DNA of 64,000 nucleotides from positions 310,001-374,000 of the forward strand of contig JAVKCD010000025.1 of the NCBI GenBank assembly GCA_040222855.1, given 5' to 3'. A model generated the notes under the pieces. That model worked only from the letters and a program-made list of their open reading frames with translations, did no database searches and was not told the DNA's origin. Positions 56,078 through 64,000 of the stretch are shown here, in pieces. Each line of letters begins with the position of its first letter. The first letter of the stretch is position 1. The position numbers and the translations under genes were made by a program. The stretch comes from Phycisphaeraceae bacterium (lineage in GTDB: Bacteria; Planctomycetota; Phycisphaerae; Phycisphaerales; Phycisphaeraceae).

Positions 56078-56994
56078 CCACGCAGGCTGAGGTTGCTCAT
56101 ATCAAGAGGGTCGATCGGCGCTTCGAGCAACCCAAGGTCTTTACTCGCCATCAGGTTGTTGTCGGCGAGCTGAGACAAATCCGCCAGCGTGAGTTGCCGG
56201 TATCGCCCGCCCTTGACCGCAGGGTCGCGCGCCCAGCCGAACAGTCGGTAACCGTGCTCGGTGAGAAGGTTAAACGTCCCGATCGCTGGCTCGACGCCAT
56301 GGGTCGCAATGACCAGGTGCGGGCTGTGCTTAGCGAGGGTTTCCGTCGCCCCCTCAAGCACCATGACCTCAGCACCCTCGGTGTCGATCTTCATCGCCGT
56401 CGGCGCCGGCTCGCTGCCCTCGGCGACAAAGGTGTCGAGTTTGAGCATGCGCACGGCCTCCGTCATGCCGGGCAGCCCGGCGTTTTGCCGGCCTTCCGCA
56501 GGCTCCCCGCCTGAGACACGGTCGAGAACCGCGGAGCCGTCGGTGATGTCATCAACCTGCAGCAACTCCTCGCCGTCGGTGTCCCCCAGAGCGATCTCAT
56601 GCAGACTGATGAGGTTGGGACGCGGGCAGAGTTCGATGTTCCTCCTCGCCAGGTCGATGTTCTGCGTCATGGGTTCGAAGCCAACCACCTTGCTGACGGC
56701 GAAGTGCGAAGCGATAAAGCGCGCGTAGTAGCCGATGTTGAGACCGACATCGTAGAACACACCGTCGGGCTCAATGATGCGTTCGAACATGGCCAGGCCG
56801 CGGGCATGCCCCCTAAGCGCCTGTTTGCCCCAGAGCCAATGGTGGCGCTTAAGCCGAAACTGGAAGGGCCCGAGGTAGTCAACCTGGGCGGTGACCTTGA
56901 TGTCCGGCATCGCGTAGCGAAGGCCACGCGCCACGGAACGCAGCGTGTTTGACGAGCGAATGGTCTTGTAGATCGGGAGATACCAGCCAGCCAT
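56074..56994 (-). CDS. FkbM family methyltransferase
   Basis: 306 residues. The SAM-binding core is FYDVGLNIGYYARFIASHFA with VVGFEPMTQNIDLARRNIEL; MLKLDTFVAE and AMKIDTEGAEVMVLEGA are the post-core motifs of the FkbM group, which O-methylates sugars, lipids or natural products. It is convergent with the CpsB-like gene: their stop codons share the palindrome CTAG at 56074-56077. Possibly acts on surface glycan, in line with its neighbour. Acceptor unknown. Confidence 0.88.
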   Translation of the reverse strand: MAGWYLPIYKTIRSSNTLRSVARGLRYAMPDIKVTAQVDYLGPFQFRLKRHHWLWGKQALRGHARGLAMFERIIEPDGVFYDVGLNIGYYARFIASHFAVSKVVGFEPMTQNIDLARRNIELCPRPNLISLHEIALGDTDGEELLQVDDITDGSAVLDRVSGGEPAEGRQNAGLPGMTEAVRMLKLDTFVAEGSEPAPTAMKIDTEGAEVMVLEGATETLAKHSPHLVIATHGVEPAIGTFNLLTEHGYRLFGWARDPAVKGGRYRQLTLADLSQLADNNLMASKDLGLLEAPIDPLDMSNLSLRG

Positions 56995-57066
56995 GATGCT
57001 CCGTCCGGTGAGAGTCTGTCCACGCGACCTTGCGTGGCTTCACAGGATAGCGTGGAGTCACGGAGG

Positions 57067-58770
57067 CTAGCGTCTTCGGATCATCGACAGGATCGACAGC
57101 GAAAGTAAGCCGGCACTGGCGGGTTCTGGCACGAGGGCAGAGTTCCCGAAGTTCGAGGCAAGCAAGGACAGGTCGATCAGATCGACGACCCCGTCGCCAT
57201 TGAACTCGCCTTCAGTCCAGACACGGCTGCTCCCAAAGCGCGATGCGAGGATAGAGAGGTCGACCAGATCAACGGTGCCATCCAGCGTGGCATCTCCGAA
57301 GAACGAGCCGTACAGGTCCTCAATCCAGACCCTGATGTCATCAAAATCGGCGTCGAAGTCGCCATCAACGTCGTAGTCGGGGTCGCCGAGGTTGGCGACG
57401 AGGAGGTTAATATCGACCTGTGTCAGAGTGCCGGTGTTGTTGAAGTCGCCGGGCAGTGCGGGGACGGCCTGGGGGTCGTAGAAGATATCGTCGAGCAGGA
57501 CCACGGCGTCGGAGTCGCCAGTGATCACAATGGAATCGAGCGAGAAGCGGTCTTCGACGGCACCGGACCCGGTCCCGCCTCGGCCGGTGGATCGAGAAAA
57601 CCACTGGTCCGGGTTATCGAGGAACCACTCGTATTTACGCCACTGCCCATCAGCGACGACGTTCTTGATGAGGGATGACTCGGTGTTCTGCTCGTTCTCG
57701 TCGAGGTGGAGCGCGACCTGAAGCCCTGGTGTGGTGGTCTTGAGCCAGAAGCCGATTGATCCGAAGGCATCGAGTAGGACATTGCCCGCGGTCTGACCGG
57801 CGAAGCCGGTGGCGAGTGTGGCTCCGGCCGCGTGGCGGTAGATGAAGCCGTCGTTCTCGCTGTCTGCAGCTTCATCGAGATCGATGGTGATCTGCTGGGC
57901 GGACGAGCCCTGCTGTGCATCCGAGGTAAAGCCGAAGGTGGTACCAGGCCCGAGGTCGCTGTTGGTGACTTGATTGAGCAGCGCGTCGTTCCCGAAGTAG
58001 CCCACGTCACCCTCGAAGTCGGTCAGGCTCCTGCGGTTGAAGATCGGCGTAGCCCCCTGATCAACCTGCTCGAGTTGGATGTCAGCCCCGTAGTAGTACT
58101 TGAGGATGTCGATGTAGGAGTAGCCCTGGTTGCCCATGTAGTTGGCACCGTTCTGACTCTTGGCGCCGCGGTTGCGATAGAAGGGGTTATTGGGATTGCC
58201 CTGGAATCCGAGCGGGGTACCGATGTTGTTGTTGCCAAGATCGCCGTTCTCCCAGGTGTAGGTGACCCATTTTTCAGTGTCGGTGGGGTCGCTGGAGGCA
58301 GCGGTCGCCTGAGCGATGCTGCCGGGAACGATGGTCCCTGCTGTAGGGATTGAACCGGCGACGTAGAAGGCTGCGATCAGGGTGTCGGAGAAGGTGAGGA
58401 TCTCACCTTCGGTGGCGGCCATGGCGTCGTAATGCCGCTGCTGGGGGAGTCCGCGGTTGGGAATGAAGTAGACCTGATCGTTGGTGCCGTTGGCGATGCC
58501 GCCAGACGTTTCCATCTTGTAGTACGCATAGGTGCGAGCGGCGACGGCCTGGGCCTTGAGGGCCTCGGTGGAGGCGGCTCCGTTCTCGAAGTAAGTGACG
58601 TAGGGGACGTACTGGGATTCGGTCGGGATGCTCCCGAACCCCTGAACGAAGATCGTGTTGAGTGCCGAAGGCACGGCTAGGGCAGTCGAGGCTGGCAGAG
58701 CACAGGCTGCGAGCAGCAGGGCACGGGAGATCGTTAAGCTGGAGAGGAGGGAGAAGGCGGGTGAACGCAT
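57067..58770 (-). CDS. SpoIID-domain PEP-CTERM exoprotein with dockerin-like repeats
   Basis: 567 residues. A signal peptide (LLLAACALPASTALA) precedes a SpoIID/LytB-like domain (about 35-230): QYVPYVTYFENGAASTEALK with ALKAQAVAARTYAYYK and DQVYFIPNRG, then ATEGEILTFSDTLIAAFYVAG. In sporulating bacteria SpoIID is a peptidoglycan lytic enzyme; here the domain is secreted. A middle jelly-roll-like domain ends DAVVLLDDIFYDPQA. Calcium-loop units follow (DFNNTGTLTQVDINLL, DVDGDFDADFDDIRVW, DATLDGTVDLVDLSILASRF, EFNGDGVVDLIDLSLLASNF), then VPEPASAGLLSLSILSMIRRR. Probably remodels envelope glycan or binds it; catalytic Glu in the usual EWHPEALK context is not conserved in an obvious form, so activity is uncertain. 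Confidence 0.8.
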   Translation of the reverse strand: MRSPAFSLLSSLTISRALLLAACALPASTALAVPSALNTIFVQGFGSIPTESQYVPYVTYFENGAASTEALKAQAVAARTYAYYKMETSGGIANGTNDQVYFIPNRGLPQQRHYDAMAATEGEILTFSDTLIAAFYVAGSIPTAGTIVPGSIAQATAASSDPTDTEKWVTYTWENGDLGNNNIGTPLGFQGNPNNPFYRNRGAKSQNGANYMGNQGYSYIDILKYYYGADIQLEQVDQGATPIFNRRSLTDFEGDVGYFGNDALLNQVTNSDLGPGTTFGFTSDAQQGSSAQQITIDLDEAADSENDGFIYRHAAGATLATGFAGQTAGNVLLDAFGSIGFWLKTTTPGLQVALHLDENEQNTESSLIKNVVADGQWRKYEWFLDNPDQWFSRSTGRGGTGSGAVEDRFSLDSIVITGDSDAVVLLDDIFYDPQAVPALPGDFNNTGTLTQVDINLLVANLGDPDYDVDGDFDADFDDIRVWIEDLYGSFFGDATLDGTVDLVDLSILASRFGSSRVWTEGEFNGDGVVDLIDLSLLASNFGNSALVPEPASAGLLSLSILSMIRRR

Positions 58771-58933
58771 GCCTGGGCTCCGAGTAGTGAAAGGGCTTGG
58801 AAAGCTTGAATATTATACCTGCGCCGACGGTACGGTTTGGCGCGGCGATGCGGGGTGCATCTCACGGGCTATCCATGACTTAGTGAACCTCATAGGTTGC
58901 TGGGGGGCCAGAGAATCTTTATAAGACTTTGGC

Positions 58934-58960
58934 TTGGCGCTGACAGGTTCGTGGTATATT
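58934..58960 (+). promoter_or_regulatory. Possible promoter of the small PEP-CTERM gene
   Basis: TATATT (58955-58960) is a good -10. TTGGCG (58934-58939) could be the -35 but the spacer is only 15 bp. It would leave a leader of roughly 95 nt before the ATG at 59063. The rest of the 292-bp gap from 58771 shows nothing I can name. Confidence 0.35.
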
Positions 58961-59062
58961 CTGAACGTATAGGGACGAGTGATCCCTATTCAGTTGTGCC
59001 TGTCGTTTCTCGTGGTGTAACAAGCCACGACGTCAAAATGTTCCTAAATGGAGGATGAGAAG

Positions 59063-59725
59063 ATGAAGAAGTTTGCTCTTGCAATGGTTGCTTCGCTGGC
59101 TACGGCTGGTGCGGCTCAGGCGGCGTTCCTGATCGAAGTTGATACCGATGGTCTCGATGACGGTCCGTTCACGCCGAGTGCCAACTTTGCATTCGGTGGT
59201 GACACCGGCACCGCCAGCACCAGTGTCGCGGGCACCGCTGTCGGCCTGACCGGCGGCGATTCGCTGTTCGGTGGCGACGGCTCAGCCGTTGACACCTACA
59301 CCTACAGCTACACGCCCGGCACCGACGCTGACAACCTGGTCCTGGCTGCTGGCACGGCTCTGAACAACGCGGGTTCCTTTGCCACCGGTCTTGCTGGTGG
59401 TGCGAGCGACACCTACACGTTCTACGCTACCTGGCCCGCGACCACGAACGTCTCGGGTGGCGACACGACTTTCACGCTCAACGGCAGCGACTCTAGCTCG
59501 GTCGTGCTGGCCGTGCTTGATCAGAACGGTAACGATGGCACTTGGGTCAAGCTCGGCTCGGCTCCGCTGACTGCTGGTGTTGCCTACACCTTGGTCCAGG
59601 AGTCTACCGCGGCGACCTTCGTCTCGATGCGTGCTTCGGGCGTCCTCATCGAGGTTCCTGAGCCTGCTTCGGCGGCTCTGATGGCTCTGGGCGGCCTGGC
59701 CGCTCTGCGTCGTCGCTCGGCGTAA
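59063..59725 (+). CDS. Small PEP-CTERM exoprotein
   Basis: 220 residues from the ATG at 59063, 7 nt after GGAGG (59051-59055); an upstream in-frame ATG at 59048 has no such site. The signal peptide is KKFALAMVASLATAGAAQA. The mature protein is small, acidic, rich in Gly, Ala, Thr and Ser (GGDTGTASTSVAGTAVGLTG), a beta-rich low-complexity composition, and ends VPEPASAALMALGGLAALRRR. No calcium loops. A good ribosome site and strong terminator suggest high expression, so a structural matrix or surface protein is likely. No homology recognised beyond the sorting tail. Confidence 0.8.
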   Translation: MKKFALAMVASLATAGAAQAAFLIEVDTDGLDDGPFTPSANFAFGGDTGTASTSVAGTAVGLTGGDSLFGGDGSAVDTYTYSYTPGTDADNLVLAAGTALNNAGSFATGLAGGASDTYTFYATWPATTNVSGGDTTFTLNGSDSSSVVLAVLDQNGNDGTWVKLGSAPLTAGVAYTLVQESTAATFVSMRASGVLIEVPEPASAALMALGGLAALRRRSA

Positions 59726-59761
59726 TCCGCTGAGTCTCGACTCACTACATGATTGATGCAG

Positions 59762-59792
59762 CCGCCCCTTTTGCGAGGGGCGGTTGTTTTTT
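59762..59792 (+). terminator. Intrinsic terminator
   Basis: CCGCCCCT (59762-59769), 6-nt loop, AGGGGCGG (59776-59783), then TTGTTTTTT. A clear Rho-independent terminator for the small PEP-CTERM gene, lying before the convergent dus gene. Confidence 0.9.
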
Positions 59793-59797
59793 GGCCT

Positions 59798-60841
59798 TCA
59801 TGCTGCGGCAGGTTCGGGGGTGTCGGCCATGCGAGCGACACCAGCGGCCCAGAAATCACGGAACTGACTGCCTGACTTAACGTCCTGAACGTCGCGGCGG
59901 AGTCCGGGCCAGGGCTGGAGGTGGGCGGAGTACCAGGACATCCGGCGTTTGATGGTGTTAAGGGCGACCCGTTCGTCACGCATGCGGGCGAGGTTCTCGA
60001 AGTGTTGGAGGACCAGGGCGGCTCGCTCGGGTCGGCTCAGAGCCGGGGGCATTTCGCCGGTGGCAAGGTAGCAGGCGGTGTCACGGAAGACCCAGGGCTG
60101 ACCGAGGGCCCCGCGACCGATCATCACGCCATCGCAGCCGGTGGTGTTGAACATCTGCTCGGCGTCCTGAGGGCTGGTGATGTCGCCATTGCCGATGACG
60201 GCGACATCGGGATGGTAGCGCTTGACGGATTCAACGACTCGGGTGATGCCATCGAGGCGGACCGAGCCGCGGAACTTCTGCTCGGTGGTGCGGCCATGGA
60301 CGGTGATGGCGGAGACCCCCGCGTCTGCGAGTGCAGGGGGGAGGGTGTCGGTGATGAGGCACTGATCGTCCCAGCCGAGACGGATTTTCGCGGTGAGCGG
60401 GACGCGGTGGGGTTCGAGGGTTCTGGCGAGGGCCTGGATGATCTCGATGGCCAGGCAGGGCTCGGTGAGGAGTTTGGAGCCGCCATTCTTCTTGGTGACC
60501 TTGTCAACGGGGCAGCCCATGTTGAGGTCGATGGTGGTCGCGCCGTGCTCAACAGCCCACAGGGCGGCGGCGCTGAGGGTATCGGGGTGGCGGCCGTAGA
60601 GCTGCATACAGACGGGCTTGTCTTCAGGGCAGGTAGCGGCGAGCCAGAGGGATTTCTGGGATTCGTTGAGCAGCGCTTCGGGACAGAGCAGGTCGGTGCA
60701 GGCGAGCCCGACCGTGGGATGTCCTTGATAACCGGGGACAGAGCGGACGACGAGGCGGAAAGCCAGGTCGCAGTAGCCAGCGATCGGTGCGAGCAGCAGG
60801 GGGGAGGCGGGCTGGAAGGAGCCGATGCGCAGCGTCCTCAT
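59798..60841 (-). CDS. tRNA-dihydrouridine synthase (DusB-like)
   Basis: 347 residues. FMN enzyme that reduces uridine in the tRNA D-loop. Landmarks are LAPIAGYCDLAFRLV, VCMQLYGRHPDTLS, TIDLNMGCPVDKV with the likely catalytic Cys, PLTAKIRLGWDD, ITVHGRTTEQKF and VIGNGDITSPQDAEQMF, with GVMIGRGALGQPWVF near the end. Length and motifs are normal. It starts 38 bp after folC and probably shares its transcript. DusB is favoured over DusA or DusC by the GSKLL replacing a Cys-containing segment. Confidence 0.93.
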   Translation of the reverse strand: MRTLRIGSFQPASPLLLAPIAGYCDLAFRLVVRSVPGYQGHPTVGLACTDLLCPEALLNESQKSLWLAATCPEDKPVCMQLYGRHPDTLSAAALWAVEHGATTIDLNMGCPVDKVTKKNGGSKLLTEPCLAIEIIQALARTLEPHRVPLTAKIRLGWDDQCLITDTLPPALADAGVSAITVHGRTTEQKFRGSVRLDGITRVVESVKRYHPDVAVIGNGDITSPQDAEQMFNTTGCDGVMIGRGALGQPWVFRDTACYLATGEMPPALSRPERAALVLQHFENLARMRDERVALNTIKRRMSWYSAHLQPWPGLRRDVQDVKSGSQFRDFWAAGVARMADTPEPAAA

Positions 60842-60879
60842 GGTCCGGTCCTCGGGGGGAAAAGCTGGGCGATGTTTGG

Positions 60880-62355
60880 TTACGACGCTGCTGCGGCGGC
60901 CTTGTTCCGCTTGGCGGTAGCGTCGGCGAAGAGCTTGCGGGCCTCGCCAGCGAGGTAGAAGCTGCCCGTGACGACAATCAGGTCGTCACGGCTGACGGCG
61001 CGCCCAGCGAGCTTGACGGCTTCATCGAGTCTATCGGTTGTCTGGGCCATCTTGCCCGAGAGCAGCCCGAACTTGGTGAGGAGATCGGACGACTCACAGG
61101 CTCGAGGGTTGCCCTTGGCCTTGGTGAAGATCAGTTTGTCGGCCCCAAGCGAGAGTTCTTTGAGCATGCCGTTGACGTCCTTGTCCTGGCCGGTACCGAA
61201 GATCACGACGAGCGAGTCGTAGCTGATGTGGGCACCCAGAGAGCGGATCAGGGCCTGGATCGAGGAGGCGTTGTGGGCACCATCGATGACGACGCGGGGC
61301 TGGGACCAGACCTGCTCCATGCGGCCAGCGATCTTGGTGTCGGCCAGCCCGCGGATGATGTCTTGCTCGGCCATGGCAAAGCCGTGCGGCTTGAGGCTGT
61401 CGAGTAGGGCGAGGGCGAGCCCGCAGTTGTGCGCCTGGTGTTCGCCACGAAGCGGGACCGCGAGGTGGTCGAACTGAGAGTTTTCAGTCGTGAGGCAGAC
61501 GCGCGTGTGGGGGCCGAGTTCCCGGCTGGCTTCAAAACGGTATGAGAAATCCACGTCCTTGCCGTTGAACTTGAGAGGAGCACCAACCTCTTCGGCGACT
61601 TCCTTGAGGACCGCGGCCACCTCAGGCGGCTGCTCGATGGAGAAGGCGGGCACGTCTTTCTTGAAGATCCCGGCTTTTTCACGGGCGATCGAAGCGAGGT
61701 CGTTGCCGAGCCACTGGGTGTGGTCGAGGGAGATCTGGGTGATGCCGGTGGCGAGAGGCGTCACGGCGGTGACCGAGTCGAGTCGCCCGCCGAGGCCGGT
61801 TTCGAGGATGGCGACATCGACGGCCTGCTCGGCGAAGTGAATCAGCGCGGCGGCGGTCATGATCTCGAAGAACGTCGGCGGGATGTCGCCAAACTTCTTC
61901 TCGACCGAGGCGATCTGCTTGAAGATCTCAGCGGCATCGTTGTAGCTGATGAGGCTGGAGTTGATGGTAATGCGTTCGCGGAGGTCAACGAGGTGCGGGC
62001 TGGTATAGAGACCGGTGGTGAGCCCGCAGGCGTCGAGCATGCTGGCGAGCATGGTGCAGGTCGAGCCCTTGCCCTTGGTGCCAGCGACCTGGATCGCCTT
62101 GAGCTGCTCGTGGGGGTTGCCCAGGAGATCGAGGAGCTTGCGCATCCTGTCGAGACTGAAGGTCTTGTCGTCATACTTGACCAGACGCATGCGCTCGTGG
62201 TCGGTGTGCTCGTAGAGCCATCGCATAGCGGTGGTGTAGTTGGTGATGGAACTCGCGGTGGACTTGACGCCTGTAGAGGCTGAGGTCCGGCGAGAGGATG
62301 ACTTCCGCGGCGTGGTGCTGCGGGCACGAGCAGGCTTGGATTTAGCGGTTGGCAT
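60880..62355 (-). CDS. folC: Bifunctional folylpolyglutamate/dihydrofolate synthase
   Basis: 491 residues. ATP-dependent ligase that adds Glu to dihydropteroate and folates. After a basic, Ser/Thr/Arg-rich N-terminal extension of about 40 residues, unusual for FolC, come YLYEH-like start, AGTKGKGST (P-loop, residues 91-99), TGLYTSPHLVDLRERI and ETGLGGRLDSVTAV. GITQISLDHTQWLGN and VIDGAHNASS mark the rest of the Mur-ligase-like fold. It is in the same orientation as serS upstream and dus downstream. The extension may be translated or the real start may be the Met near residue 44. Confidence 0.94.
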   Translation of the reverse strand: MPTAKSKPARARSTTPRKSSSRRTSASTGVKSTASSITNYTTAMRWLYEHTDHERMRLVKYDDKTFSLDRMRKLLDLLGNPHEQLKAIQVAGTKGKGSTCTMLASMLDACGLTTGLYTSPHLVDLRERITINSSLISYNDAAEIFKQIASVEKKFGDIPPTFFEIMTAAALIHFAEQAVDVAILETGLGGRLDSVTAVTPLATGITQISLDHTQWLGNDLASIAREKAGIFKKDVPAFSIEQPPEVAAVLKEVAEEVGAPLKFNGKDVDFSYRFEASRELGPHTRVCLTTENSQFDHLAVPLRGEHQAHNCGLALALLDSLKPHGFAMAEQDIIRGLADTKIAGRMEQVWSQPRVVIDGAHNASSIQALIRSLGAHISYDSLVVIFGTGQDKDVNGMLKELSLGADKLIFTKAKGNPRACESSDLLTKFGLLSGKMAQTTDRLDEAVKLAGRAVSRDDLIVVTGSFYLAGEARKLFADATAKRNKAAAAAS

Positions 62356-62462
62356 CGCGTGATTGTATCAGGTTGACGACTAAACTGCAAACGAACAGTT
62401 ATAAAACAAGCCTAGGCATGACTTTGCGCTCGCTAGGAAGAATTTTATGAAACGATGAGGTT

Positions 62463-63887
62463 TTATGCGGGCAGGTTGAGGCCTTGGTCAGCGGTGAGGG
62501 TCTCGCGTCCGCCAAGCCAGGGTCTGAGCGGGGCCGGGACGGTCACGGAGCCGTCGGCGTTCTGGTAGAGCTCGAGGATCGGGATCAGGACGCGTGGACT
62601 GGCACAAACGGTGTTGTTCAGGGAGTAGCAGAAGCGGGTGGCTTTGGCTTTGGGGTCGGCGGGGTCGCGGTATCGGAGGTTGAGGCGGCGGGTCTGGTAG
62701 TCGCCGAGTTGAGAGGCGGAGTGGGTTTCGCCGTAGGCCCCCAGGGGTTTGCCGTGGTTGTCCTCGGGTCCCCGGCTGGGCATCCAGGTTTCGACGTCGA
62801 TCTGATCGACTTTGCCGGGGCCCATGTCGCCGGTGCAGACCTGGAGCAGCCGGTAGGGGAGTTCAAGTCGCTGCATGAAGGTCTCGACGTAGCCGATCAT
62901 TTTCTTGTGCCACTGCCGGCTGATGTCGAGGTCGGCTTCGCAGAGGACGACCTGCTCGACTTTGTCGAACTGGTGGATGCGATAAAGGCCAGCGGTGTCT
63001 TTGCCAGCAGACCCGGCTTCGCGGCGGAAGCAGGTGGAGAGGGTGACATACCGTCGGGGGAGTGATTCAGCGGGCAGGATTTCATTCTGGTGGAAGGCCA
63101 TGAGCCCGACTTCGCCGGTGCCGGTGAGGTAGAGATCGTATCCGCCACCTCGCTGAGATTCGCCGATTTCGTAGGCCTGGTCCTTGTCTGCGGGGAAGAA
63201 GCCGGTGCCGGTCATCACATGGTCGCGAACCAGGACGGGGACGGACATGGCGGTAAAGCCGTTGTCGATGCTCATGAAAGAGAGCGCGGCTTGGAGCACT
63301 GCGTTGTGCAGGAGCATGCCGGCGCCGGTGAGGACGTAGGAGCGACTGCCAGCGATGTTGACGCCACGTTCGAAGTCAAAGAGCCCTAGATCGCGGCCCA
63401 GTTCGAGGTGGGACTTGGGCTCGAAGCCTTTGTTCTCGGCGAAGGTCTTGCGGGGGTCGAACCAGTCGGGGTGCCAGGCGCTGGTTTCGACATTACCGGA
63501 TTCATCGGGGGCGACAGGGACGTGCGGAGCCGCGGGCTGGGGGACTTTGAGTAGGAGGGCGTCGCGCTGCGATTCGAGGGAGGCGACTTTGGCGTCGATC
63601 TCAGATTCCTCGGCTTTGATCTGGTTAGGACGCTCCTGAAGGGTCTGCATCTCGGTCTGAAGGGCTTGTCGCTGGTCGGCGTCGGCCTTTTTGAGTTGGC
63701 CAGCCACACGACCGATCTCCTTGCCGATGCGGTTTTTCTCGGCGGCCAGTTCCTGCTGGCGTGTCATAGCCTGGCGCAGCTGCTCGTCGAATGCCAGGAG
63801 GGCGTTGATATCGACCCGGATGGCCTTATCGTGGGCGGCCTGGCGGTAGCGGTCGGGGTTCTGGCGGAGGTCCTTAAGGTCGATCAT
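62463..63887 (-). CDS. serS: Seryl-tRNA synthetase
   Basis: 474 residues from the ATG at 63887, giving the canonical MIDLKDLRQNPDRYRQA start; the longer frame adds 16 residues without support. The N-terminal coiled coil (about 30-105) is the tRNA-binding arm. The class II catalytic core shows FRREAGSAGKDTAGLYR (motif 2) and YSLNNTVCASPRVLIPILEL (motif 3). It charges tRNA-Ser and starts tRNA-Sec synthesis where present. It is complete, and is the likely first gene of the serS-folC-dus run. Confidence 0.96.
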   Translation of the reverse strand: MIDLKDLRQNPDRYRQAAHDKAIRVDINALLAFDEQLRQAMTRQQELAAEKNRIGKEIGRVAGQLKKADADQRQALQTEMQTLQERPNQIKAEESEIDAKVASLESQRDALLLKVPQPAAPHVPVAPDESGNVETSAWHPDWFDPRKTFAENKGFEPKSHLELGRDLGLFDFERGVNIAGSRSYVLTGAGMLLHNAVLQAALSFMSIDNGFTAMSVPVLVRDHVMTGTGFFPADKDQAYEIGESQRGGGYDLYLTGTGEVGLMAFHQNEILPAESLPRRYVTLSTCFRREAGSAGKDTAGLYRIHQFDKVEQVVLCEADLDISRQWHKKMIGYVETFMQRLELPYRLLQVCTGDMGPGKVDQIDVETWMPSRGPEDNHGKPLGAYGETHSASQLGDYQTRRLNLRYRDPADPKAKATRFCYSLNNTVCASPRVLIPILELYQNADGSVTVPAPLRPWLGGRETLTADQGLNLPA

Positions 63888-63997
63888 GCGGGGGCTCGGG
63901 TCCAGAGTTCGATAAAAAGGGGATCCTACCGTCATCTATCGGCGTAGTGGTTGGTGAGCCGCGCAACTCTGGCGGTGAGCCTATATTGGGAGCCGCT

Positions 63998-64000
63998 ATG
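63998..64000 (+). other. Possible start codon of a gene running off the window
   Basis: The window ends with ATG preceded by GGGAG at 63988-63992 (5-nt spacing), divergent from serS. Only the start codon is present, so nothing can be said of the product. Confidence 0.3.

Noticed and set aside
57067-58770. Evidence for sporulation
   Set aside because: Only a SpoIID-like domain in an exported protein is seen. No sporulation gene accompanies it.

Overview
The window looks like chromosomal DNA of a Planctomycetota bacterium, most likely class Phycisphaerae. The reasons are G+C-rich coding DNA, at least nine secreted proteins ending in a PEP-CTERM sorting tail (VPEP, a hydrophobic stretch, then RRR), dockerin/EF-hand-like calcium loops in front of most of those tails, pseudopilin-like proteins starting with GFTLIELLVVISIIALL, and planctomycete-typical families (GH172, GxGYxYP). 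I saw no rRNA, tRNA, CRISPR array, transposase or prophage. The taxonomic call rests on memory of these families, not on a search.

Region A (1-10306) is a glycan locus: a GH130 mannoside phosphorylase divergent from a LacI regulator, then a small PEP-CTERM exoprotein, a pseudopilin-like protein, a GH113-like beta-mannanase with calcium loops, a second binding-type exoprotein and a large DUF5060/GH5-like glycosidase. Region B (10692-25181) holds a TPR glycosyltransferase, an M14 carboxypeptidase, a gamma-glutamyltransferase, another pseudopilin, two PEP-CTERM exoproteins, a giant pentapeptide-repeat exoprotein and a uronate isomerase-like enzyme.

Region C (25266-39068) is a second glycan locus: D-lyxose/mannose isomerase and a GxGYxYP protein divergent from a GntR-LacI hybrid regulator, followed by a small PEP-CTERM exoprotein, a pseudopilin, a GH39-like enzyme, a GH38 alpha-mannosidase, a GH-A glycosidase with calcium loops, a GH172 enzyme and a phytanoyl-CoA dioxygenase-like protein. 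Regions A and C share the order regulator, small PEP-CTERM protein, pseudopilin, secreted glycosidases. I propose this as a recurrent, possibly undescribed glycan-capture cassette. Region D (39081-49906) is a sugar uptake and catabolism operon (GH4, solute-binding protein, two permeases, aldolase, Gfo/Idh/MocA dehydrogenase, PfkB kinase) divergent from an AraC regulator and a DUF4432 epimerase. No transport ATPase is encoded in the window.

Region E (49968-64000) is mostly housekeeping: a lipoprotein pair, FolD with an unusual C-terminal domain that looks like a degenerate HNH module, a repeat-rich intergenic segment, an AT-rich lipoprotein gene, CinA, a CpsB/CapC-like phosphatase whose only plausible start codons are ATC, an FkbM methyltransferase, a SpoIID-domain PEP-CTERM protein, a small PEP-CTERM protein with a clear terminator, Dus, FolC and SerS.

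Working model (inference): secreted mannan- and hetero-glycan-active enzymes are displayed by PEP-CTERM anchoring. Their products are imported by transporters with a shared ATPase and enter metabolism through phosphorolysis, isomerisation (mannose/lyxose, uronate) and kinase/aldolase steps. LacI, GntR and AraC regulators control each locus locally.
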